A DNA stretch of 64,000 nt from Uranotaenia lowii (taxonomy: Eukaryota > Arthropoda > Insecta > Diptera > Culicidae): contig NC_073692.1 of assembly GCF_029784155.1 (NCBI RefSeq), positions 372,810,813-372,874,812 of the forward strand, given 5' to 3'. The notes under the pieces were generated by a model that saw only the letters and a list, made by a program, of their open reading frames with translations, was not told the DNA's origin and made no database searches. This document shows positions 57,301 through 58,480 of the stretch, piece after piece. Position 1 is the first letter of the stretch. Every line of letters starts with the position of its first letter. The translations under genes were made by a program, and so were the position numbers.

Positions 57301-57471
57301 ATTTCCTTGATGGCGCTGACCGAAAGGATGAAGATCAGCGGGACCAGGGTGGTGAAACGACCGGTCGGCGAAACGTCCGGGATCTGCTGCAGCAGCGCGA
57401 TGAACAGAAAGAAGCAGTTCGAATACCGCCGGAACTGCTCGAACAAAAACGAGGGTATAAAACTTATGGCG
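649..57471 (-). CDS. ATP8A: ATP8A-type P4-ATPase phospholipid flippase, 14 visible exons, N-terminus missing
   Basis: Gene-level entry; exon coordinates follow separately. P4-ATPases use ATP to move aminophospholipids, mainly phosphatidylserine, from the exoplasmic to the cytosolic leaflet of Golgi, endosomal or plasma membranes, usually with a CDC50 partner. The exons give about 1030 codons in the family order: TM1-2, actuator with [10 protein letters not shown]3-4 with PISL, phosphorylation motif DKTGTLT, nucleotide-binding [18 protein letters not shown] and GDGAND of the P domain, then TM5-10. Every junction has GT-AG ends and matching phase, with no stop and no missing catalytic motif seen. 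Family proteins are about 1100-1200 residues, so roughly 80 N-terminal residues are lacking; the first exon begins in phase, so its partner lies upstream, probably past 64000. Introns reach about 14 kb and hold nearly all repeats in the window. The two last exons are less certain than the other twelve. Confidence 0.93.
710..1374. other. no clear feature
   Basis: Between the terminal exon and the SINE nothing is firmly recognised. A plus-strand ATG at 736 opens 25 codons ending at a GTAAGTT donor (see findings); no following exon was found. Confidence 0.5.
1380..1540 (+). repeat. tRNA-derived SINE, copy 1
   Basis: The head ATATAGCTCAGTTGGCAAGT has a pol III A box and TTAGTTCGAGCCC a B box, spaced as in a tRNA. 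The body runs through GTCGCGAATGCC and TGGTAAAACGA, shared with copies at 26.4-26.6 kb (minus), 3661-3712 and 31.24-31.29 kb. It is not a functional tRNA: the acceptor and anticodon stems do not pair. Confidence 0.75.
1565..1940. repeat. possible MITE-like inverted repeat
   Basis: GGTTCAAAAATAA near 1565 recurs inverted as TTATTTTTGAACC near 1925. A hairpin CATTTTATG / CATAAAATG lies inside at about 1864-1898. Ends and target duplication are unclear. Confidence 0.3.
2047..3200 (+). repeat. tandem triplication of a ~0.47-0.5 kb GC-richer unit
   Basis: Units start at about 2047, 2551 and 3022 (spacing 504 and 471 bp). Each opens with a CATGTACGCATTCG-like stretch followed by TCTCGGCAGGACAAA, TTGGAGTGTCGCCGAA and GAGAGGACGCGCTTACTGG. 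The first two also share GAACACACCATAC and CGAGACGCGTGTTTGCCTGC. The third is truncated near 3200. ORFs across it are interrupted and differ between copies, so I call it non-coding. Confidence 0.8.
3326..3656. mobile_element. 331-bp MITE, copy 1
   Basis: Terminal inverted repeats of 22 bp begin AAGCGGGCCATAGACTACAC (3326-3347) and are matched at 3635-3656 with one mismatch. The inside holds CAACAG-rich sequence and a CTCCACCCCGGCTGG stretch, shared with the second copy at 3749-4085. Confidence 0.8.
3661..3712 (+). repeat. 5'-truncated SINE with 16-bp target-site duplication
   Basis: The sequence from TCGCGAATGCC to the A-run is the 3' end of the SINE family. It is flanked exactly by TGTGGCCCGCTTAAAG at 3645-3660 and 3713-3728. 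The duplicated site is the end of MITE copy 1, so the SINE arrived after the MITE, probably by LINE-driven retroposition. Confidence 0.85.
3749..4085. mobile_element. MITE, copy 2 of the 3326-3656 family
   Basis: Starts AAGCGAGCCATAGACTACAC and ends with its near-complement GGTGTAGTCTGTGGCCCGCTT. It has the same orientation and internal content as copy 1, with differences such as a shorter middle. Confidence 0.75.
4086..4725. other. no recognisable feature
   Basis: I saw no long open frame, terminal repeat or conserved motif in this stretch. Confidence 0.5.
4730..5140 (-). pseudogene. decayed piggyBac-like transposase fragment
   Basis: Two overlapping minus-strand frames together resemble the central-to-C-terminal part of piggyBac-family transposases: [15 protein letters not shown] in one frame (compare the family's FDN-x-FTS block), then [16 protein letters not shown] in the other (compare KG-x-KVCGT-x-R-x-NR), followed by a basic segment and [13 protein letters not shown]. 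The frame change lies between them, so the copy is broken. Similarity is from memory. Terminal repeats were not found. Confidence 0.4.
5150..6210. other. no recognisable feature
   Basis: AT-rich; the 78-codon ORF at 5150-5386 has no recognisable motif and abuts the piggyBac-like remnant, so it may be more decayed element. Confidence 0.4.
6215..6311 (-). CDS. candidate alternative last exon for ATP8A
   Basis: A GC-rich island in AT-rich sequence. From a tattagcag acceptor at 6312 the minus strand reads on, in the phase left by exon 13 or exon 12, through [16 protein letters not shown] and [14 protein letters not shown] to a TAG at 6215-6217. It would supply an alternative C-terminus. The acceptor has a poor pyrimidine tract and no family motif is present. 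Confidence 0.22.
6312..7570. other. AT-rich, purine-rich stretch; no recognisable feature
   Basis: Poly(A)-rich runs around 6400-6830 and a weak 102-codon ORF at 6860-7168 with biased composition. Nothing identified. Confidence 0.4.
7575..10300. repeat. 2.7-kb satellite of 13-bp and 14-bp units
   Basis: From about 7575 to 8700 the unit is GAATTCTGAATCT (13 bp), with a patch of TCTGAAATCTGAA at 7887-8035. After a mixed zone it becomes GGAATTCTGAATCG (14 bp) up to about 10275, then decays. Most units contain an EcoRI site, GAATTC. Because 13 and 14 are not multiples of 3 and the unit lacks stops in one strand, long open frames arise (362 and 186 codons, minus strand) with peptide periods of 13 and 14 residues; I do not regard them as genes. 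The array lies between exons 13 and 14. Confidence 0.95.
10301..11280. other. mostly featureless; small GC-richer island at 10740-10830
   Basis: Minus-strand frames at 10725-10822 are open for about 30 codons after a weak acceptor (aaaaaaaacacag). I could not tie it to the flippase or any family. Opposed 67-codon ORFs at 10.79-11.02 kb are not recognisable. Confidence 0.35.
11281..12283 (-). promoter_or_regulatory. possible 3'UTR of an intron-retained ATP8A isoform
   Basis: Reading past the exon 13 donor gives an immediate stop at 12281-12283. The following 1 kb on the minus strand carries no transposon I recognise, is rich in T-runs and GTTGTT stretches, and has an AATAAA hexamer at about 11281-11286. 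That is what an unspliced terminal exon with poly(A) signal would look like. Inference only. Confidence 0.3.
12285..12344 (-). CDS. ATP8A: ATP8A exon 13: cytosolic C-terminal tail
   Basis: A GC-rich 60-nt segment between an acceptor (ccttcttgtacctcgcccattag) and donor (GTAAGTATCC), 12.2 kb downstream of exon 12. Phase 2 to 2 fits: the first base completes V and the exon reads [19 protein letters not shown]. The initial V-IK matches the family sequence directly after TM10. Without splicing at its donor the frame stops at once (TAA at 12281-12283), giving a shorter form ending ESRSS. The usual long ATP8A tail is absent, so this may be one of several alternative ends. Confidence 0.6.
12345..13470. 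other. AT-rich intron, no recognisable feature
   Basis: No long frame or repeat family seen. The region follows exon 12 and precedes exon 13 in transcript order. Confidence 0.5.
13471..13676. mobile_element. ~206-bp MITE-like element
   Basis: Ends are GTGAATGCGCCAA and TTGGCGCATTCGC, inverted repeats of 13 bp with one mismatch. No coding capacity. Confidence 0.5.
13677..15250. other. AT-rich; one hairpin, otherwise nothing recognised
   Basis: A hairpin TTCGATTTTGG / CCAAAATCGAA lies at about 14152-14200. The 94-codon ORF at 14349-14633 has a C-x2-C pair near its end, but a biased hydrophobic start and no identifiable domain. Confidence 0.4.
15251..17470. mobile_element. TAAGGTTGCCAG-type MITE interrupted by Helitron A
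   Basis: The left part (15251-15310) starts TAAGGTTGCCAGAATTTTTC and continues through CCGGACTTCCGG. The right part (17338 to about 17470) resumes with AACCTGGCAAATTCTGGGC. The same family, with inverted AAGGTTG ends, occurs at 29063-29521 and 38883-39437. Confidence 0.5.
15311..17337 (+). mobile_element. Helitron A, non-autonomous, with internal ~150-bp tandem repeats
   Basis: It starts TCTATATATATAAAAATGAA plus a CTGT microsatellite and ends CCGGGTCAGCTAG, inserted between A and T as Helitrons do; TC at the 5' end and CTAG at the 3' end are the class hallmarks. No Rep/helicase is encoded. The body is about 11 degenerate units of 140-155 bp, each with an ATTTGGCATGGGAGGGTATTT-like core, then ATACGA, a CCCCTCC-rich pyrimidine patch and a G-rich patch. 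ORFs inside follow these repeats and are not genes. Confidence 0.85.
17476..18418. mobile_element. 943-bp MITE flanked by TA
   Basis: Ends CCGTAAAACGGGGTAACATT and its near-complement closing ...TTACCCCGGATTACGG form inverted repeats of over 20 bp, flanked by TA at 17474-17475 and 18419-18420. A TA target is typical of Tc1/mariner-related elements. No transposase frame. Confidence 0.75.
18760..19460 (+). pseudogene. decayed LINE fragment (R1/LOA-like endonuclease to RT start)
   Basis: Interrupted plus-strand frames include a SWDFNEKT block where GDFN would be expected, [18 protein letters not shown] resembling the endonuclease LN-x-G-x-PTF-x-R block, and KKSLGPEGV resembling the K-x-GPDGI start of LINE reverse transcriptase, in that order. 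Stops and frameshifts separate them. Assignment is by remembered motif order only. Confidence 0.35.
19490..20980. other. GC-rich LTR-retroelement-like island with ~70-bp repeats
   Basis: Distinctly GC-richer than its surroundings. 19760-20075 holds imperfect repeats of CCTCTTGTCACAATTCGAGA and CTCCTCGTGACTCGAG phrases every 60-75 bp. At 20090-20105 the minus strand reads GTAACATGTGGCGCCCAG, which looks like an LTR end followed by a TGGCGCCCA primer-binding site. Short minus-strand frames at 20100-20450 contain C-x2-C but no identified protein. No second LTR was found. Confidence 0.35.
20981..21844. other. no recognisable feature
   Basis: Contains a T-run at 21070-21090 and two short minus-strand frames (21355-21772) without recognisable motifs. 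Confidence 0.4.
21845..24113. mobile_element. 2.3-kb element with >100-bp inverted ends and nested inverted repeats
   Basis: The left end at about 21847-21960 (GGTTCAAAACTGATCCATGA onward) recurs inverted at about 24000-24112. A second pair, GTCGAAGACTGTAACTTCGTG near 22030, recurs inverted near 22870-22925. Inside are the palindrome at 22068-22647 and the inverted pair carrying TATACTGCCCCTA at 23011-23050 and 23779-23818. No transposase recognised. Confidence 0.65.
22068..22647. repeat. 580-bp near-perfect palindrome (fold-back)
   Basis: Two arms of about 288 bp meet without spacer at 22355/22356 (ACGAG|CTCGT). They differ only by a few substitutions and a 4-bp indel. ACAAAAAAGTTAT occurs at 22057-22069 and again at 22680-22692, possibly a target duplication with some intervening sequence. 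Confidence 0.9.
24114..24537. other. intron just 3' of exon 12, no feature seen
   Basis: No canonical ATP8A tail exon is visible here on the minus strand. Confidence 0.5.
24538..24672 (-). CDS. ATP8A: ATP8A exon 12: TM10
   Basis: 135 nt, phase 2 to 2, acceptor acatttttttcag and donor GTAAGTATTC. It encodes [20 protein letters not shown] and TM10 ([20 protein letters not shown]). The next family residues are normally V-I/V-K, so a downstream exon beginning in phase 2 with a single base is required. Confidence 0.95.
24731..24849 (-). CDS. ATP8A: ATP8A exon 11: TM8-TM9
   Basis: 119 nt, phase 0 to 2, acceptor ctttttttttccag and donor GTGAGAAATG. It encodes [19 protein letters not shown], then TM9 within [18 protein letters not shown], matching the family order. 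Confidence 0.95.
24930..25122 (-). CDS. ATP8A: ATP8A exon 10: TM7 and start of TM8
   Basis: 193 nt, phase 2 to 0, acceptor tttttcaaacag and donor GTGAGTATTCC. It encodes [22 protein letters not shown]7 ([18 protein letters not shown]), the luminal loop [13 protein letters not shown] and the first residues of TM8. Confidence 0.95.
25192..25311 (-). CDS. ATP8A: ATP8A exon 9: TM6
   Basis: 120 nt, entering and leaving in phase 2, acceptor cattttcag and donor GTAAGTTTAAG. It encodes [20 protein letters not shown] then [10 protein letters not shown], the TM5-TM6 turn and TM6 of the flippase family. Confidence 0.95.
25376..25512 (-). CDS. ATP8A: ATP8A exon 8: TM5 region
   Basis: Acceptor is ctttcaaattacag and donor GTAAGTTTAA; 137 nt, leaving in phase 2. 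It encodes [19 protein letters not shown] and the TM5 helix [20 protein letters not shown]. The intron before it is only 64 bp. Confidence 0.95.
25577..25933 (-). CDS. ATP8A: ATP8A exon 7: P domain with GDGAND hinge
   Basis: Acceptor is ttccatccccag and donor GTAAGATT; 357 nt, phase 0 to 0. It encodes [30 protein letters not shown] and [20 protein letters not shown], then [20 protein letters not shown], the Mg-binding hinge of the P domain leading to TM5. The intron separating it from exon 6 is about 8 kb. Confidence 0.97.
26110..28290. repeat. tandem array of ~155-bp units that switches orientation near 27245
   Basis: The core GCACGCATCGGAAAGTGGAG-TTATG occurs on the plus strand at about 26150, 26641, 27031 and 27191. 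Its reverse complement occurs at about 27259, 27423, 27547, 27713, 27876, 28030 and 28211. Each unit carries a TTTTACCCTCAATTTCCC stretch and a CAAATGAGAC-like stretch. The array sits in the 8-kb intron between exons 6 and 7. Confidence 0.8.
26392..26577 (-). repeat. tRNA-derived SINE, copy in reverse orientation
   Basis: Read on the minus strand: ATATAGCTCAGTTGGCGAGT (A box), GCGAGTTTGAGCAC (B-box position), then GTCGCGAATGCCATAAAAAT and TGGTAAAACGACTATTATCG, ending in an A-rich tail. CCAAATGACAC and CCAAATGAGAC flank it, a likely target duplication within the tandem array. Confidence 0.8.
28291..29062. other. AT-rich intron, no recognisable feature
   Basis: No repeat family or frame recognised. 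Confidence 0.5.
29063..29521. mobile_element. TAAGGTTG-type MITE
   Basis: Begins TTAAGGTTGTCATGCTGCCA and ends TCTGTCAACCTTA in inverted orientation. It contains repeated TGCCCGG and TTTGCC phrases. The short opposed ORFs inside follow this repetition. Same family as the flanks of Helitron A and 38883-39437. Confidence 0.55.
29540..30370. repeat. degenerate TTTTTGTCA minisatellite
   Basis: T-rich sequence with many copies of TTTTGTCATTTTTG-like 9-mers, much decayed. It is related to the clean array at 50094-50900 and to shorter patches at 33590-33800 (same sense) and 45240-45470 (inverted). Confidence 0.7.
30655..33010. mobile_element. 2.36-kb element with ~400-bp inverted ends
   Basis: The left end (from CGGCACACACAGAGGTAAAAC) and the right end (…GTTTTACCCCTGTGTGTGGCG) are inverted copies. 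Matching continues inward through ACCTATAGTGTCTTCGGGAC and TATAAAATGAACTTTTTGAA to TTGCAAGTGATTTTTGATA at about 31000 and 32760. A separate hAT-like element interrupts it. Confidence 0.75.
31029..32466. mobile_element. hAT-like non-autonomous element with 8-bp duplication
   Basis: Starts CATGAATGGCCAACATTTTC and ends GTTTTGCCACCCATG, imperfect inverted ends. TTTTAGAG stands on both sides (31021-31028 and 32467-32474), the 8-bp duplication expected for hAT. GCGGGCC phrases near both ends resemble common hAT-derived MITEs. A truncated SINE end (TAAAACGACTTTAATCG) at 31238-31288 sits inside, flanked by TATTTCTA. Confidence 0.75.
33011..33926. other. intron with a 22-bp triple repeat and T-rich patches
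   Basis: GAAGCTGAATT-AAAGACCGCTG is repeated about three times at 33130-33190. TTTGACGAAAAACAAACAA at about 33282 repeats a segment at about 30427, bracketing the inverted-end element. 33590-33800 is TTTGTCATTT-like. Confidence 0.5.
33927..34688 (-). CDS. ATP8A: ATP8A exon 6: nucleotide-binding domain and start of P domain
   Basis: Largest exon, 762 nt, phase 0 to 0, acceptor cctccattcacag and donor GTAAGTAATC. It begins [15 protein letters not shown] and contains [28 protein letters not shown], the [11 protein letters not shown] motif, [30 protein letters not shown] and [13 protein letters not shown], ending in IILNEDSLD. This is the ATP-binding domain plus the DKQ motif returning to the phosphorylation domain. 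Vertebrate ATP8A has a G where this protein has the R of SPDERA. Confidence 0.97.
34689..35317. other. intron, no recognisable feature
   Basis: Start of the 14.3-kb intron between exons 5 and 6. The 105-codon frame at 34974-35291 has no recognised motif. Confidence 0.4.
35319..38880 (+). mobile_element. Helitron C, related to A, interrupted and without a clear 3' end
   Basis: Starts TCTTTATTAAAATGAATTAC plus CTGT repeats and TTTGCGTGAAACTTGG, as in Helitron A. It then runs in the same 140-165 bp units (cores near 35598, 35735, 35885, 37924, 38077, 38224, 38384, 38538). A nested element occupies 35985-37900. The expected CTAG terminus with its hairpin is not evident. Confidence 0.65.
35985..37900. 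mobile_element. CAGGGTGGCCACT-ended element in Helitron C, itself compound
   Basis: Ends CAGGGTGGCCACT and AGTGGCCACCCTG are perfect inverted repeats, flanked by CCCATA at 35979-35984 and 37901-37906. A longer, 23-bp perfect inverted pair lies at 37181-37203 and 37876-37898 (starts GGGTGGCCACTAGACCGCTG), so a second element shares the right end. The left part has TTCCCGACTTTT and TTCCCGCATTTTCCC runs. No transposase found. Confidence 0.75.
38883..39437. mobile_element. TAAGGTTG-type MITE, third copy
   Basis: Begins TTAAGGTTGCCCGATTAG and ends TTTTGGCAATCTTATT, with CCCGG-rich phrases and a GTTGAGTAGTTCCTGG stretch also found in the 29-kb copy. Confidence 0.5.
39438..40737. other. intron, nothing firmly recognised
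   Basis: GATGCCAGGTATCCTGATTT at about 40329 may be an end of another TAAGGTTG-like element. ORFs of 66-85 codons show no motifs. Confidence 0.4.
40738..41749. mobile_element. 1.0-kb Tc1/mariner-type MITE with internal duplication
   Basis: Ends CAGTACCGTTCATAATTGTA and its inverted match …TTTTGAACAATACTG, about 65 bp with mismatches, flanked by TA on both sides. Inside, a segment of about 240 bp near 40930-41170 (ATGTCTGAAGTTTT, AGTTCTATCGATGAGATC) is repeated directly near 41435-41665. No transposase frame. Confidence 0.8.
41750..42654. other. AT-rich intron, no recognisable feature
   Basis: Only a CAGGGATGCCGTCCG phrase near 42217 hints at a decayed repeat. Confidence 0.4.
43051..43925 (+). 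pseudogene. 5'-truncated jockey-like LINE: end of RT and C-terminal region
   Basis: The open frame (43051 to the stop at 43804-43806) reads from the end of the RT domain onward: [52 protein letters not shown] and [10 protein letters not shown], the usual order in jockey-type ORF2. The 3'UTR ends with four AATA units at about 43910-43922, a typical tail. The ORF's ATG at 42976 belongs to flanking Helitron sequence. The LINE part is uninterrupted, so the insertion seems fairly young. Confidence 0.8.
44122..45045. mobile_element. ~0.92-kb MITE with GTGGGG-ATC-TGGGCC ends
   Basis: TATGGGAGAGTGGGGAATCA at 44125 is matched inverted by GATACCCCACTCTCCCCTAC ending near 45043. Related GTGGGGAATAGTGGGCCAC (44329) and GTGGCCCACGATTCCCCAC (44647) form a second, inner inverted pair. 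Confidence 0.65.
45046..47600. other. AT-rich body of Helitron B, no gene
   Basis: 45240-45470 is an inverted patch of the TTTTTGTCA minisatellite. The rest shows no frame or family I recognise. Confidence 0.4.
47960..48306 (+). pseudogene. LINE ORF2 3'-end fragment
   Basis: The frame [20 protein letters not shown] followed by [19 protein letters not shown] resembles the C-terminal R-x-F-x-P-x-TELY…WN-LP region of CR1/jockey-type ORF2 proteins. It is short, with no RT domain upstream. Confidence 0.45.
48307..48963. other. intron, no recognisable feature
   Basis: Slightly GC-richer near 48600-48850 but with no frame or repeat I can name. Confidence 0.4.
48964..49185 (-). CDS. ATP8A: ATP8A exon 5: phosphorylation site
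   Basis: Acceptor is caatgtttccag and donor GTGAGGGG; 222 nt, phase 0 to 0. It encodes [31 protein letters not shown] and [11 protein letters not shown], whose aspartate is the catalytic phosphorylated residue, then [10 protein letters not shown]. The end [13 protein letters not shown] is shorter than the vertebrate linker; it either joins directly to exon 6 or skips a small exon I did not find. Confidence 0.96.
49436..50093 (-). pseudogene. 5'-truncated LINE with RNase H domain end (I/LOA-like)
   Basis: The frame (about 50090 down to the stop at 49508) reads [20 protein letters not shown], the RNase H C-terminal block, then [17 protein letters not shown] and [17 protein letters not shown], a Cys-Cys-His-Cys motif typical of LINE 3' ends in the I/LOA group. 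A poly(T) run at about 49431-49447 is the poly(A) tail seen from the other strand. TTTTTGTATTTT at 49424-49435 and 50094-50105 brackets the fragment. Confidence 0.8.
50094..50900. repeat. TTTTTGTCA minisatellite (9-bp unit)
   Basis: About 85 units of TTTTTGTCA with TTTTTGTAA variants, cleanest at 50510-50700. Being a multiple of 3 it gives long repetitive frames: VIF repeats on plus and MTK repeats on minus. The minus frame runs on into the LINE RNase H frame, giving a fused 422-codon ORF that I regard as accidental. Confidence 0.95.
50989..51098 (-). CDS. ATP8A: ATP8A exon 4: TM4 with PISL motif
   Basis: Acceptor is tttcttccgcag and donor GTGAGTATTG; 110 nt, entering in phase 1 and leaving in phase 0. 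It encodes [21 protein letters not shown] then [11 protein letters not shown], the unwound TM4 helix whose P-I-S-L motif lines the lipid path in P4-ATPases. It is separated from exon 3 by an intron of about 5.2 kb holding a LINE. Confidence 0.95.
51930..54767 (-). CDS. LINE ORF2: endonuclease-reverse transcriptase, 945 aa
   Basis: Intact frame. An APE-type endonuclease occupies about residues 25-250: [34 protein letters not shown] and [10 protein letters not shown]. Reverse transcriptase follows at about 470-760: [68 protein letters not shown] and the catalytic [10 protein letters not shown] (coding near 52735-52755). The C-terminal region has [16 protein letters not shown] and [12 protein letters not shown]. 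These enzymes nick target DNA and copy the element RNA into it. All expected catalytic residues are present and the length is normal, so this copy may encode active enzyme. Confidence 0.92.
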   Translation of the reverse strand: MDDHNFIGNSTITYSFNINSIPSICLNILYLNIRSCRNKIELFETFLQSINKRIDVIIFAETWLYQDEIFNIDTFISFHCTRENHRGGGVSILINENISSQVVHCEHSDDSDYLIVKLPEFGTNIAGIYNPGRNIPQFLSKLDTLLSSFPNSIVIGDFNLNLLNPDDRHVLDYNNTIESNVFRILNSVNEIFATRESNTVKTVIDHAFTDLLKNDYQFTLINVDPDLSDHKCIVISMKGLDNFNINKFNTFTKTVLEHERISATDLNIDHVCNFNEFITHYKTLIERNTKTIQIKSKRSFKKPYLNNEILSLIDKKRKLYHLSKQNPALIESYKKIRNELSRSIKNLKKNYYSSKIDSNINDPRKLWQHINELIFNKKTNDKNATVIKIEVNGLPFEEPNQICEIFNDYYINVCDAILENWNAPISELNRLQNRFSFSNVSIDNVSKHIHSLNRNSASGIDGISPRFLQKYESFYISKYTELMNHSINTGIFPDSLKVAKVIPVYKSGSKQLVSNYRPISLLNALSKPFEKVLFEQIQEFCQNNQIINQNQFGFVPKSNTLSAVANLINDITINLDDKKNVSCLFIDLSKAFDCVHHKVLLKKLNAIGFETIALSLMESYLSNRTQSVYIGSNSSSPKTIKYGVPQGSVLGPLLFNIYINDIFQLPLNGKLQMYADDATLLYVTENLNDLKTQIENDIKVLFEYFYMNHLSMNLQKTKFMIFSLRGRSKPLILSINETQIEQVSQIKYLGLCIDENLKWDGHITQTCKKITPYVFALRRARQYINETSAWKIYYAYIQSHLIYMNSIWGCAAEIRLQPLKILQNKAIKFVRRLPSLFSTRLLYNSKLLPLEMLNKFETLTFFYKISKNLLKSNLELIYINNIHARNTRSAGNVNFFIARTRTQFAQNSLVHRGMNLFNSLPLEIKNARNLDTFKKNIKSLLFNPP
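55016..55760 (-). CDS. LINE ORF1 protein (RNA-binding), with a 3'-terminal frameshift
   Basis: The 246-codon frame begins [20 protein letters not shown], has a probable coiled coil at about residues 25-75, then an RRM-like region ([55 protein letters not shown]), the layout of LINE nucleic-acid chaperones. After YYRHGLFF the frame becomes cysteine/histidine-rich and unlike the family. Moving one base at a run of seven T (55115-55121, minus strand) instead gives an end with PVRVPEDI that fits better and stops at 55016-55018. So either a 1-bp indel or frameshifting is involved. Confidence 0.75.
56128..56136 (-). CDS. ATP8A: candidate 9-nt cassette microexon of ATP8A (luminal TM3-TM4 loop)
   Basis: On the minus strand ACGCAATCG sits between a good acceptor (aattttgtccttag) and a consensus donor (GTGAGTATAA). 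Nine nt preserve the phase-1 junction between exons 3 and 4. Skipping gives IS-D-LLSKN; inclusion gives IS-DAID-LLSKN, three extra residues in the short luminal loop between TM3 and TM4. No transcript evidence is available here, and a chance pair of splice consensus sites is possible. Confidence 0.4.
56286..56427 (-). CDS. ATP8A: ATP8A exon 3: TM3
   Basis: Acceptor is ctcgtttcag and donor GTGAGTTTAA; 142 nt, leaving in phase 1. It encodes [12 protein letters not shown], the TM3 helix ([15 protein letters not shown]) and the luminal segment KTDWYLGIS. The donor sequence resembles that of the candidate microexon about 150 bp downstream. Confidence 0.94.
56729..56864 (-). CDS. ATP8A: ATP8A exon 2: end of actuator domain
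   Basis: Acceptor is ttttttttcag and donor GTGTGTG; 136 nt, entering in phase 2 and leaving in phase 0. It encodes the ATP8A block [20 protein letters not shown] followed by [15 protein letters not shown], the conserved end of the actuator domain just before TM3. Confidence 0.95.
56929..57471 (-). CDS. ATP8A: ATP8A exon 1 (first visible): TM1-TM2 and actuator domain
   Basis: The acceptor (cctcag) precedes 57471 and the donor GTGAGT follows 56929. The 543 nt start with one base completing an upstream codon and end in phase 2. The exon encodes [14 protein letters not shown]1 with the family [13 protein letters not shown] segment, TM2 ([16 protein letters not shown]) and much of the actuator domain, including SSSEPQ and the SNLDGETN dephosphorylation loop. 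It matches ATP8A proteins almost residue for residue in these blocks. Codons are GC-rich against AT-rich introns. Confidence 0.95.
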
Positions 57472-58195
57472 CTGAGGAAGATAGAAGAGAGAAAGACAGA
57501 AGTATATTAGAAACTGTTAAAACAAGAATACACAACAATAAACAGCGTATGCCGAGCAATGAAATCAATAGTTTGCTGGAAGATATAATTTTGAGGTTTA
57601 GCAGAGAAGTTATTTGGAACCATTTCTTTAAATGTTAACAAACGTCTACAAAACTATTAAATCATATTTGAAAAAAATCATCCCTTTAAAACAATTTCCA
57701 TCTGAATTTCTACACATTTTTGTCAGGTTGTCATTTTTGAGACATCTGTGTAAGTTTAATAAAAAACTGACTTAGGATCCCTGTGAAACTCGTATTTTGA
57801 CGGTCGCCATGCTAGAGCAGATTTTTTCTTCACAGTATTTTGGCGATGTTCTTTCAAAAATAATTAAAGGGATGAATAACGCGAGAGTGTTAAAATCCCA
57901 GAAAAAAAACGAAAAAACAAAAACATTCTCCCAAAATAATGGGAGCAAGCTATTCCTATTCTAAGAAATTATTCCTGTTCTGCGAACAAATCAAAAGGAT
58001 CATTAAAAGTAAAAGACATTCGTTTAGTCGAAGTTCTTAAATTTTAAAAATGCTCAAAAAAAAACGACGGAATGTTTTGAGCTCGTTACAGTATTTGTGA
58101 ACTTCAAACCAGGGCTTTAGACCTAAACATTCGTTGGATACGTTCAAATCTGATATTATTTATAAAACGGCATCTCGACTTTGGCGAAGGAATGT
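57472..58195. other. intron upstream of first visible flippase exon
   Basis: No ATP8A N-terminal exon was recognisable here or further right to 64000. The frames overlapping exon 1 are shadows of it. Confidence 0.5.
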
Positions 58196-58199
58196 TGGC

Positions 58200-58480
58200 T
58201 AATGAAAGGCTTTCAAAAATACTGTTCAGAGAGAACGGGTACGCCAATCACTCGATCGCTCGGAGAATTGGTAAATCTGAGGAAGTTGTACGGGGGAAAA
58301 AGTAAACTACGGTACTAAACGCCCTGCAACACCAAAATTTCTTTGGCACTGACAGGCTAAATGTGACAAAAAGCTACGCAGAATTGGCTGTCATTCTCAC
58401 ATATGATAGAAAATTGCATGAGCTGTCAAGTCTTTTTTAAGTGCATCCAAAACATTCGTCACAACAGGTCGACAGCATGC
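58200..58480 (+). pseudogene. decayed Tc1/mariner transposase N-terminus
   Basis: Broken frames read ANHSIARRIGKSEEVVR, the helix-turn-helix ARRIG-S-x-x-VR block of Tc1-like transposases, then NYGTKRPATPKFLWH, the YG-x-KRPGRPKKL hinge. A frame change and stops lie between and after them. The catalytic DDE region was not recognised. Confidence 0.55.

Noticed and set aside
56956..57638. Plus-strand ORFs of 184 and 222 codons
   Set aside because: Antisense shadows of the GC-rich flippase exon 1.
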